NCBI GenBank assembly: GCA_028289525.1
Contig: JANQPJ010000225.1
Span: forward strand, 1-35,361
Direction of reading: 5' to 3'
Source: Pirellulales bacterium
Lineage (GTDB): Bacteria; Planctomycetota; Planctomycetia; Pirellulales; JAGQOS01
DNA length: 35,361 nt
The notes below the pieces were generated by a model. That model had not been told where the DNA came from. It saw only the letters and a program-made list of their open reading frames with translations, and did not search any database. The translations under genes were made by a program, and so were the position numbers. Below, piece after piece: positions 13,410-20,536 of this stretch (the first letter of the stretch is position 1; each line of letters begins with the position of its first letter).

Positions 13410-16028
13410 TTGTGCGCTCGATTTTTGGATCCAAACGTTTCTCTTGTTGGGCCGCTCTGCCCTGAATTGACCGCTCTCCTTTCGCCGGTTTGTCCCACGC
13501 TCTATACTCATGTTCTGAAAAACCAAAAATCAATCTTCCCAAAAATAAAGACCGGGAAAGCAGCTATTTTTCAGAAAAGTCTAGCAAACCACGGTTTCGC
13601 GAGCATCCACCGGCCGCTGCTCTGCTGGGCATTGCTTTGCGCCATCAGCACGCTGCCTGGCTGTCGAGGTTGTCTGAACGAAGATCCGCAAAGCCCAGCC
13701 GAACAGCGTCGCAAAGAGCTCGACAAGCAGGAAAAGCCAGACTTTTCGATCGACGCGGTTCACATGCGACCAAGCGGCCAGCGGCGCGTACTGGCAGTGA
13801 AGCCAGGCCACTGGGTCGACGCCTCGCAAGAGATGACGGCCCACCATTTCGACTTTGCCGGCAATCTCGAAGCAGCCGTGGTCGACCGCCAAAATCAGCC
13901 CATTGCTCTGCGGCGAACGCCATTTCGCATCACCACTTCGCGCCCGGTCGCGCTCCCTAAAGGGCAAAAGAAATTTCTCGAAATGCGGTTTTTCGTTCCT
14001 CACACCACCCAAAACGTTCGGGTATCGAGTGTGTTGCGCGGTCAATACACGGCCGCTGAAATTAGCCGCAGCCCCGACCTGTTCGCGCCGATGCCCCCAT
14101 ATCAATATTTCTTTCTCACCCTGAGCCGCGTCCCCGATGCTTACGGCTACCTGAAAAGCCAGCATTCGGTGGTCGCGCCCTGGCACCACGATGGGTTTAG
14201 CCGACCGTATCGGTACTATCAGATCTTGTCGCCCCGAGCAGAAAAACCGCTGCCAATCCCCCAAAGCCCGCTAACCTGGACCAGCATTGCCTATGTGCTT
14301 TGGGATGAATTCGAGCCGACGCTTCTCTCGATCGAGCAGCAGCAAGCGATGCTCGACTGGCTCCACTTCGGCGGTCAACTGTTAATCAGCGGCCCAGGTT
14401 CGCTCGACCAGTTGCGCGGCAGTTTCTTAGCGCCCTACCTGCCTGCCGGCACCGGCGAGGTTGTGCAGTTAAACGATGAGCAGTTGGCCGAACTCAATCA
14501 AGCCTGGACCGTGCCATCTGGCCAGAGACCACCGGCGCCGTTGCAGGTCACACGACCTTGGTCGGCCGTCGAGCTGGTGCCGGTCGAGGGCGCACGGCCG
14601 GTCGCTGAAACCGGAGGGCTGTTGGTCGAGCGTCGCACGGGACGCGGTCGGGTATTGGCGTCGGCCTTTCGGCTCAACCAGCGCGACCTGATCGCTTGGC
14701 CTTCGTTCGACCATTTTTTAAACGCCTGTCTGCTGCGCAGGCCAGGCCGCCGTTACGCGCAAGACGACTTGGACCAAACACAGCTCAGTTGGGCCAACCC
14801 GGCGCTCGCGCCTGCCGACGCCGGGCCGATCACCGGGCTGCGGCTTTTCAGTCGCGACACGGCAAGCAACACCACCCACTTGACGCGAACTCGCGATGTC
14901 TTTAACAAGTTTGGCGAACTGGTCGACCGCAAAGAAGAGCTAGTCGATCTAGATCAGCAAGGGGGCGCGGCGAGTTGGAATTCGCTCAATCAGGTCGCGA
15001 CCAAATCGAGTACGGCCCTTCGCCAGGCGGCCGGAATTCGCGTGCCCAAGTCGCGTTTCGTGGCCGAAATGGTCGCCTTGTATTTGGTGGTGTTGGTCCC
15101 ACTCAATTGGTGTTTCTTTCGGTTGTTGGGCCGGGTCGAATGGGCCTGGGTGGCGGCCCCGGTGATTGCCTTGGTCGGTTCGGCCTTGGTGGTGCGCATG
15201 GCACAGCTCGACATCGGTTTTGCCCGAGCGCAAACCGAGATTGCCATCATCGAAGCTCAACCAGGCTATGACCGTGGGCATTTGACTCGCTTCACTGCGC
15301 TCTACACCTCGTTGTCGACCGACTACGATTTGCACTTCGCGTCGCCCACGGCACTGGCTCAGCCGTTGCCGATCGACCCCAAGTTTAAGATGCAGATCGG
15401 ACAAAGCTACTCAACGGTCAACTACCGTCAGGCGGCCGATGTTTTCCTCCAGGGTTTGAGAATTGCTTCGAATTCAACTGGCATGGTGCACAGCGAACAG
15501 ATGTACGAACTGGGCGGGACATTTCATTACCAACAAACCGAAAATGGGCATTGGTCGGTCAAGAACGCCAGCCAGTTGAGTTTGGAGCAAGTGGGGCTGC
15601 TACGACCAGCACCTGAAGACAACACTCGCTGGCAAGGGGCCTGGGTCGGCTCGCTGCCCTCTGGCAGCACGGCCAAGGTCGACTGGCGCACGGTCGATTC
15701 CACCGGTCCTTTCACGCCCCAGTTGGCCCAACGGCACGTCGATGAGTCTGAAAACGAACAGCCTGACCTCGACACGCTGCGCGGCTTGGCCGAGAATGCG
15801 CAGTGGTTCGCACCTGGAGAAACTCGGCTCATCGGTCGCGCCACTGGTTTGAATGATCAGGTGCGCATCGAACCAGCGGCTTCCCAAGTACGTCGGGCCA
15901 CATTGGTCGTGGTCCACTTGGACTACGGTCCCCTGCCCTTGCCCGAGGCCGATCAAAACGGACGACCGCCAACCGCGGCCGCATCGCAACCAGAGCAAAC
16001 CACGGACGAAACGGCGACGGCAGAATGA
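13410..16028 (+). CDS. Large membrane protein with lipoprotein-like N-terminus, start codon unclear (up to 872 aa)
   Basis: Function not recognised. The open frame runs from a TTG at 13410. The only plausible signal is a hydrophobic stretch ending in a lipobox-like LPGC (cysteine at about 85), followed by a soluble domain. A segment near 300-335 (WLHFGGQLLISGPGSL) resembles the glutamine-amidotransferase-like fold of DUF4350/GldG-type proteins. Two membrane helices lie at about 550-600, followed by a second soluble domain. There is no in-frame ATG before the signal; the first is at about residue 118. Candidate starts are TTG at 13410, 13425 or 13467, or a rare ATT at 13566 preceded by gggaaag. 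The stop overlaps the ABC ATPase ATG (ATGA), so the two proteins probably work together, as GldG-like proteins do with GldA-like ATPases. Confidence 0.75.
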   Translation: MCARFLDPNVSLVGPLCPELTALLSPVCPTLYTHVLKNQKSIFPKIKTGKAAIFQKSLANHGFASIHRPLLCWALLCAISTLPGCRGCLNEDPQSPAEQRRKELDKQEKPDFSIDAVHMRPSGQRRVLAVKPGHWVDASQEMTAHHFDFAGNLEAAVVDRQNQPIALRRTPFRITTSRPVALPKGQKKFLEMRFFVPHTTQNVRVSSVLRGQYTAAEISRSPDLFAPMPPYQYFFLTLSRVPDAYGYLKSQHSVVAPWHHDGFSRPYRYYQILSPRAEKPLPIPQSPLTWTSIAYVLWDEFEPTLLSIEQQQAMLDWLHFGGQLLISGPGSLDQLRGSFLAPYLPAGTGEVVQLNDEQLAELNQAWTVPSGQRPPAPLQVTRPWSAVELVPVEGARPVAETGGLLVERRTGRGRVLASAFRLNQRDLIAWPSFDHFLNACLLRRPGRRYAQDDLDQTQLSWANPALAPADAGPITGLRLFSRDTASNTTHLTRTRDVFNKFGELVDRKEELVDLDQQGGAASWNSLNQVATKSSTALRQAAGIRVPKSRFVAEMVALYLVVLVPLNWCFFRLLGRVEWAWVAAPVIALVGSALVVRMAQLDIGFARAQTEIAIIEAQPGYDRGHLTRFTALYTSLSTDYDLHFASPTALAQPLPIDPKFKMQIGQSYSTVNYRQAADVFLQGLRIASNSTGMVHSEQMYELGGTFHYQQTENGHWSVKNASQLSLEQVGLLRPAPEDNTRWQGAWVGSLPSGSTAKVDWRTVDSTGPFTPQLAQRHVDESENEQPDLDTLRGLAENAQWFAPGETRLIGRATGLNDQVRIEPAASQVRRATLVVVHLDYGPLPLPEADQNGRPPTAAASQPEQTTDETATAE
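13592..13622. repeat. Degenerate half copy of the dispersed palindromic element inside an ORF
   Basis: ggtttcgcgagcatccaccg followed by gccgctgct resembles the right half of the element (gtttcgcgag, then a hairpin ending ccgctgct) seen at 9820-9847 and 20412-20441. It lies just before the hydrophobic signal of the 13410-16028 ORF, where its start codon should be. Confidence 0.55.
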
Positions 16029-16951
16029 TCGAGCTGATCAATTTTGGCAAACAGTACGGCGATTTCACAGCCGTTGAGAATCTCAACCTGAAGATCGAAG
16101 CCGGCGAGATGTTCGGCTTCATCGGGCCCAATGGAGCCGGCAAAAGCACCTCGATCCGTTTCCTGGCCACGCTGCTCAAGGCGACCACAGGCGAAGGCGT
16201 GGTGAACGGTTACAGTGTCACCCAACAGCCGATGGAGGTGCGCCGCAGTGTCGGCTACATGCCTGACAATTTTGGCGTCTACGACGGCATGAAGGTCTGG
16301 GAATTTTTGGACTTCTTTGCCGTGGCCTACCAAATCGAACGTGGCCAGCGCAAACAGGTGATCGGCGACGTGCTCGAATTGCTAGACTTGGAGCACAAGC
16401 GAAACGACTTTGTGAATGGCCTGTCGCGCGGCATGAAGCAACGGCTCTGCCTGGCGAAAACACTGGTCCACGACCCGCCGGTGTTAATTCTCGACGAACC
16501 GGCCAGTGGGCTCGACCCGCGCGCCAGGCTCGAAGTCAAGGCACTCTTGACCGAGCTTCGGCGAATGGGCAAAACGATTCTGATCTCCAGCCACATTCTC
16601 ACCGAACTGGCCGACTGTTGCAGCTCGATCGGCATCATCGAACGGGGACAACTGTTGCTGCAAGGCCCTATCGACGAGGTGTATCGACAGATTCGCGGCA
16701 ATCGCATCGTCAAGATTCGTTTTCTCGAACACATGGAGTTAGGGCTCTCGGTGATTCGCAGTTTACCGGAAACCCGAGAGGTGCAAGTGGAAGAGGGCCG
16801 TTGCACGGTCGAACTGGCGGGCGACGACGCCGGCGTGGCCAAGCTGTTGAGCCGGTTAGTCGAAAACGGCGTGACGATGGTTTCCTTTGCCGAGCAGGAG
16901 CCGACCTTGGAAGACGTGTTTATGATGGTGACCAAGGGGCTGGTGACGTAA
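16025..16951 (+). CDS. ABC transporter ATP-binding protein, GldA/NatA-like (308 aa)
   Basis: Single nucleotide-binding domain with Walker A GPNGAGKST (34-42), Q-loop region YMPDNFGVYD (78-87), signature LSRGMKQR (133-140), Walker B VLILDEP (153-159) and switch histidine H190 in LISSH. The ~75-residue C-terminal extension after about 230 is usual for ABC-2-type ATPases. These normally pair with a polytopic permease. None is seen next to it: the upstream partner has only two membrane helices and the downstream gene is on the other strand. The start overlaps the previous stop by four bases. The exported substrate is unknown. Confidence 0.93.
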   Translation: MIELINFGKQYGDFTAVENLNLKIEAGEMFGFIGPNGAGKSTSIRFLATLLKATTGEGVVNGYSVTQQPMEVRRSVGYMPDNFGVYDGMKVWEFLDFFAVAYQIERGQRKQVIGDVLELLDLEHKRNDFVNGLSRGMKQRLCLAKTLVHDPPVLILDEPASGLDPRARLEVKALLTELRRMGKTILISSHILTELADCCSSIGIIERGQLLLQGPIDEVYRQIRGNRIVKIRFLEHMELGLSVIRSLPETREVQVEEGRCTVELAGDDAGVAKLLSRLVENGVTMVSFAEQEPTLEDVFMMVTKGLVT

Positions 16952-17001
16952 GAAAGTACGAGCAAAAAGTCAGCGACCGGTGGGCGCTACTATTCCCTAG
17001 A

Positions 17002-17164
17002 ATGCATTTCAAAACCAACACAAGCACGACACGCAAGCGAGTGAATACGTTACGCTTCAATTCACTCGCTTGCGCGTCGTGCTTGTATTGCCATCGGACA
17101 GTGCGCTGTCCAACTAGTGCTGCGCGTCTTGTATTTGCATAAATAACACGGTTTTGAAATACGC
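17002..17164. repeat. Nested inverted-repeat element between convergent genes
   Basis: Outer arms: atttcaaaacc near 17005-17015 and its complement ggttttgaaat at about 17150-17160. Inside is a 25-bp stem with one mismatch, caagcacgacacgcaagcga(gtgaa) at 17021-17045 with its complement at 17061-17085, around a 15-nt loop. A second hairpin, ggacagtgcgctgtcc, lies at 17096-17111. It lies between the convergent ABC ATPase and NPCBM genes. It might stop transcription, but there is no T-tract. The aagcacgacgcg core is shared with 2245-2255 and about 20338-20347. Confidence 0.75.
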
Positions 17165-17192
17165 TCTAGCTAATGGCCCCCACCCTCTGCCT

Positions 17193-18431
17193 TTAGCGAA
17201 CCAGCCGTGCTCCTAGCCAATTGGCGTGGTCGAGTTCGTCCCCCCGTTCGGCGAACTCGACCATTAGCGTGATTCCTTGCGCACCAGTTAGATCGACCGA
17301 CACTGGCAACGCTGCATCGCCGCCGCGCACCACGGGGCTACGATAGGCCTCACTCCATTTTCCATCGCGATTCAAATAGACACGAAACACGACACTCCCC
17401 TTCCCTGCGGCCGAATCGTCGATCGCCAACTCGGCATCGAAACGCGTGAACGGTTCGTCAAGCCGATAGGCCACTCTGGCAGCGCTGTGCATGCCTAGCC
17501 CTTTCAAGTAGCCGCGCCCCCGACACCGGAGCCGATTGCCAAGCACGTTACGATCGGCGACCAACGGCCAGACCACCGTCCAATACGGCACGTGCCGATA
17601 GCTGAGCGGCGACAGGTCGGACAGGTAATGATACTCTGGCCGATTGCCGATCGGCTGCACAAGCACCACTTCACTGACCGCCAGTCTGGTGAGCGTCTGG
17701 CCACCTTCGGCCAGTTTGACCTGGAGCGTGTTTCCCGTGCCAGCGACCGACTCGGCCGGCAGTTGGGTACCGTTGCGCAGTCCGATCATCACCTTCGGCA
17801 AATCGTCAGCGCTCGCCGAGCGTTTGACATGGCCCAACCGAATCGCCATCAACTGTGCCAGCTCCACCTCCAAGGGGCCGGTGCTGGTCGTCATTCGTAC
17901 GACGTCGTCGGCCAGCTCAAGATCAGCGCCGCTTAACACATCTCCGTTGCTAAGCAGCAACTGATCTTTATCATCTTGCCAGTCGGCCAGGCGGCGTAGC
18001 AACCGGTCTTGCCCCGGCAGATCGGCCGGCAACTGGAAAACCACCGCCTGCACCTGCTGGCGAGCAAACGTCAGCATGGCCAAGGCATCGGTTTCGATTT
18101 GTACCTGGCGTCGTTCGATCCGAACGACCGGTCCCAGGATCGTAGGGTCAGAGGCGACAATGATCCCGCCATGGACGGTTAATACCAACGGTGCCCGTTG
18201 AGCTTCGGCTGGTGCGCCCCAGACGACCAGTTCCTCCAACGGCACCAGACGCTCCGTGTCTTCCGCCTGCAGGCGGAGTGTTCCTTGGTCGGCGATTCCG
18301 ACGAGCATCGCTGAAGACGCCAAGCCGTCGACCATTTGGAGTCGCCGAGCCTCAGGCGACTTTGCCTGCAACGGAGCGGTGAGCACGGCCAGCAGGAGCC
18401 AGGCAAATTGTGTTTTTCGGACTAAGGTCAT
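17193..18431 (-). CDS. Secreted NPCBM-domain protein (412 aa)
   Basis: Signal peptide at residues 1-23 (KTQFAWLLLAVLTAP, then LQA). The middle part (about 30-275) is beta-rich, with repeated short blocks of the type 'LSNGDVLSGADLELADD' that resemble each other loosely; I do not recognise it. The C-terminal ~145 residues form an NPCBM/NEW2-like carbohydrate-binding module: LSPLSYRHVPYWTVVWPLV, then KGLGMHSAARVAYRLDEPFTRFDAELAIDD, VVFRVYLNRDGKWSEAYRSPVV and HANWLGARLVR at the end. This module binds sugars in secreted proteins. The start is an ATG with no good ribosome site. It is the last gene of the long minus-strand string, separated from the gene before it by one copy of the mobile palindromic element. 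Confidence 0.88.
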   Translation of the reverse strand: MTLVRKTQFAWLLLAVLTAPLQAKSPEARRLQMVDGLASSAMLVGIADQGTLRLQAEDTERLVPLEELVVWGAPAEAQRAPLVLTVHGGIIVASDPTILGPVVRIERRQVQIETDALAMLTFARQQVQAVVFQLPADLPGQDRLLRRLADWQDDKDQLLLSNGDVLSGADLELADDVVRMTTSTGPLEVELAQLMAIRLGHVKRSASADDLPKVMIGLRNGTQLPAESVAGTGNTLQVKLAEGGQTLTRLAVSEVVLVQPIGNRPEYHYLSDLSPLSYRHVPYWTVVWPLVADRNVLGNRLRCRGRGYLKGLGMHSAARVAYRLDEPFTRFDAELAIDDSAAGKGSVVFRVYLNRDGKWSEAYRSPVVRGGDAALPVSVDLTGAQGITLMVEFAERGDELDHANWLGARLVR

Positions 18432-18443
18432 GACAAATGGGCA

Positions 18444-18580
18444 TGGTTAGCGCAGGAGAAAGTCAACGATTCTACAAAAACAGCGGTCGGTGACCGCTCG
18501 CGAAACACTCAATTTCACTTGTTTCGCGAGGGACCACCGGTCCCTGCTTTTCGACTTTGCAATCCTCCTGGTGGTTAGCG
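18444..18580. mobile_element. Dispersed palindromic element (18453-18571) with 9-bp flanking direct repeat
   Basis: The element body, 18453-18571, ends with the terminal repeat gactttgcaatcctcctgg (18553-18571). The left terminal repeat has lost about six bases. The 9-mer tggttagcg occurs directly on both sides (18444-18452 and 18572-18580) and looks like a target-site duplication. Read on the minus strand, the right copy contains the last codon (CGC) and the TAA stop of the squalene-cyclase-like gene, so the insertion left that gene intact. The body is the reverse complement of the 20348-20473 copy with four substitutions apart from the deletion. There is no transposase gene, so movement would need one in trans. 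Confidence 0.8.
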
Positions 18581-19648
18581 TTGAAAAATGGGCAAACAGT
18601 TGTTGGGGATCTGTAAAATAATACACGCCATTGCGGTGCCATACTCTTGGCAAATCGAATCCATCCACGAGCCGTTCGGGCGTTGTCGGGCCAGCAGCGT
18701 ATCGCGAATCGCCGGATACCAAGTTTGCCAGTGTTCTCCCCCAGCATGCCACATCGCCTGCACGGCGTAGTAATGGCCGTAGAAATAGTGGTTGTCGCGC
18801 GTAGTGGCCGCGCCGCGCGGCAGATGTTCGAGCAAGTATTTGAGCCCCCGTTCGAGTTCGCGGCCCTCATAAATCCCTGCGCTGTAGAGCGCCACCACGC
18901 CGGCGGCCGATCGCGGAAAAGCGCTCTGCCCTCCTTGGACCATATACATAAACCCGCCGTCGACGTTCTGGCTCCGCTGCACATAGTCAATGCACCGGTC
19001 GATGGTTTTGGGCGGAACGTGCAGCCCGGCGTTGCGAGCCGCTCGTAGGGCCATCACCTGACAGATGGTGACCGAGATGTCGGCATCGCGCCGGCGAGGT
19101 TGATAACGCCAGCCGCCTTCGGCGTTTTGAGTTTCGACGATCAGCTTGACCGCCTTGGTCAGCTTGGGTCGTACCTCGCCGCGTCGGGCCATGCCATACA
19201 CTTGGGTAAGAAACAACGTGGCAAAACCATGGCCATACATCGGCCCATGACTGCTGGCGCCAGGCACGGTCAAGAAACCGCTCTCTTGGGCATGTCGGAG
19301 CACATAGTCGACACACCGGTCAATCTGCACGCCATAAGGTCCACGCCCTGGGGTACTGCCAGAGGACAACCAGGCCATGCCGGCCAGCGAACAGACGGCG
19401 ATGTTCCCACGGTAGCCGCCAGGACCGAACGAGCCATCAGGCTGCTGACGCTCGGCGAGAAAATCGAGTCCGCGCTGGACCGCCGCACTGGTGGCCGGGG
19501 TAACCATCTGGCTGGCCGAACGTTCTGGGTCGTCTGCCTTGGCCCAGGAAACCGCCCTAGCGGCCCAAGGGGCGCAAGCACACCGGATCAAAAACGAACG
19601 TCGCCCCGGGCGCACGACACACGGCAAATTTTTCGACCGGTCATCCAT
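18575..19648 (-). CDS. Squalene-cyclase/prenyltransferase-repeat protein, probably exported (357 aa)
   Basis: Contains repeated alpha-alpha-barrel motifs of the prenyltransferase and squalene oxidase repeat family: GLDFLAERQQPDGSFGPGGYRGNIAVCSLAGMAWL, the block ending TQNAEGGWRYQPRRRDADISVTICQVMALRAA (about 175-200), and IDYVQRSQNVDGGFMYM. The N-terminus has a twin-arginine-like RRSFLI at about 17-22 followed by a cysteine- and alanine-rich stretch, which suggests Tat export; this is moderate evidence. No DxDD-type cyclase acid motif is visible, so enzymatic cyclisation is doubtful. Such proteins recur in planctomycete MoxR/VWA operons with unknown role. The start is 21 bases after the preceding gene, so the two are likely co-transcribed. 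Confidence 0.88.
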   Translation of the reverse strand: MDDRSKNLPCVVRPGRRSFLIRCACAPWAARAVSWAKADDPERSASQMVTPATSAAVQRGLDFLAERQQPDGSFGPGGYRGNIAVCSLAGMAWLSSGSTPGRGPYGVQIDRCVDYVLRHAQESGFLTVPGASSHGPMYGHGFATLFLTQVYGMARRGEVRPKLTKAVKLIVETQNAEGGWRYQPRRRDADISVTICQVMALRAARNAGLHVPPKTIDRCIDYVQRSQNVDGGFMYMVQGGQSAFPRSAAGVVALYSAGIYEGRELERGLKYLLEHLPRGAATTRDNHYFYGHYYAVQAMWHAGGEHWQTWYPAIRDTLLARQRPNGSWMDSICQEYGTAMACIILQIPNNCLPIFQR

Positions 19649-19669
19649 GGATTGCCTGTCTGTTGGGCG

Positions 19670-20536
19670 TTAAGGTCGCTCATCGGGCATTTCGGCCAGA
19701 CGACGATAATATTTTTCCAGCAGCAGTTCATACTTCGGCAAAAAACGCTCGGCCGAGAACTGTAACATTTGTTCCCGGGCTCGCTCTGGCAAATGCCCCC
19801 AAGCGTCTTTCATCAGCGCCTGCGGATTCGCTCCGCGATCGACCTGAGCAACGCGCGCCTGTCCGGCCCGTTGGCTGGCCTGCCGCGCACGCTCAGAGGA
19901 CGTCCGGTCGGCACCGGTGGTTTGCTGCCGGGGTCGCCGCACCTGAGAACGACGGCTGCCTGGCGACTTCTGTCCTCCGCCACTGGACGACTGCCGGCTT
20001 GCCCGACGGGCTTGGTCGATCAAAGCGGCCAAGTCCTTGACGATCTGCTCCTGCAACCGGCGAGTCGACTTGCCACCAGACTGCTCGGCCAGTTGTTGCT
20101 CGACTTGGCGCATCTGCTGGCCAATCTTGGTCAGCGGATCGTTTGCGGCCGTCAGGTCAACATCTTCTCCGAAGTGGCGTTCCAACTCGCGATCGAATGA
20201 CTCGGCCGATTCATCCTCCAGATTGTCGAGCCCTTGGAGCAACAAGGTTTCCAATTCGTCGCCAGGCTCATCTGCCCTGGCCGGAGCGAGCAAGACCAAC
20301 CCCAGTAGCACCAGACTTTGTCCCAAAACCAATACAAGCACGACGCGCCAGGAGGATTGCAAAGTCGAAAAGCAGGGACCGGTGGTCCCTCGCGAAACAA
20401 GCGAAATTGAGTGTTTCGCGAGCGGCCGCCGGCCGCTGTTTTTGTAGAATCGTTGACTTTGCAATCCTCCTGGAACAAAGCCCAGGCTCGCTTGCAAAAG
20501 CGTTTTCCGTTTAAAATGTTTTTCAGCGCGTGCCAT
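19670..20536 (-). CDS. Small secreted protein of the MoxR/VWA operon with a mobile repeat inside its signal region (288 aa)
   Basis: Family not named. The conserved part is the C-terminus (about 235-288): DAWGHLPERAREQMLQFSAERFLP followed by KYELLLEKYYRRLAE, seen in proteins of this operon type in planctomycetes. The middle is a charged, Gln/Arg/Ser-rich linker. The ATG at 20536 has GGAG eight bases upstream and overlaps the DUF4175 stop by 14 bases. Residues 22-63 are encoded exactly by the palindromic element at 20348-20473 (126 bp, 42 codons, no stop). Removing them joins the basic MARAEKHFKRKTLLQ segment to the hydrophobic VVLVLVLGQSLVLLGLVLLA-PARA segment, restoring an ordinary signal peptide. 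A downstream GTG start at 20341 would lack a basic n-region. Confidence 0.75.
   Translation of the reverse strand: MARAEKHFKRKTLLQASLGFVPGGLQSQRFYKNSGRRPLAKHSISLVSRGTTGPCFSTLQSSWRVVLVLVLGQSLVLLGLVLLAPARADEPGDELETLLLQGLDNLEDESAESFDRELERHFGEDVDLTAANDPLTKIGQQMRQVEQQLAEQSGGKSTRRLQEQIVKDLAALIDQARRASRQSSSGGGQKSPGSRRSQVRRPRQQTTGADRTSSERARQASQRAGQARVAQVDRGANPQALMKDAWGHLPERAREQMLQFSAERFLPKYELLLEKYYRRLAEMPDERP
20348..20473. mobile_element. Dispersed palindromic element, 126 bp, with perfect 19-bp terminal inverted repeats
   Basis: ccaggaggattgcaaagtc (20348-20366) is perfectly inverted at 20455-20473. Inside are hairpin agggaccggtggtccct, arm ctcgcgaaac, arm gtttcgcgag and hairpin gcggccgccggccgc. Compared with the 18453 copy, the right-hand stem carries C-G where the other has T-A, a paired (compensatory) change. 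No direct repeat flanks this copy. It lies in the coding region of the 19670-20536 gene and keeps the frame. Confidence 0.85.

Noticed and set aside
17021-17085. 25-bp hairpin as a rho-independent terminator
   Set aside because: No T-tract follows on either strand, and the same stem core recurs at other sites as a repeat. It may still affect transcription.
9746-20473. CRISPR array, because of repeated palindromic units
   Set aside because: Copies are kilobases apart in mixed orientation, with no regular spacers and no cas genes.
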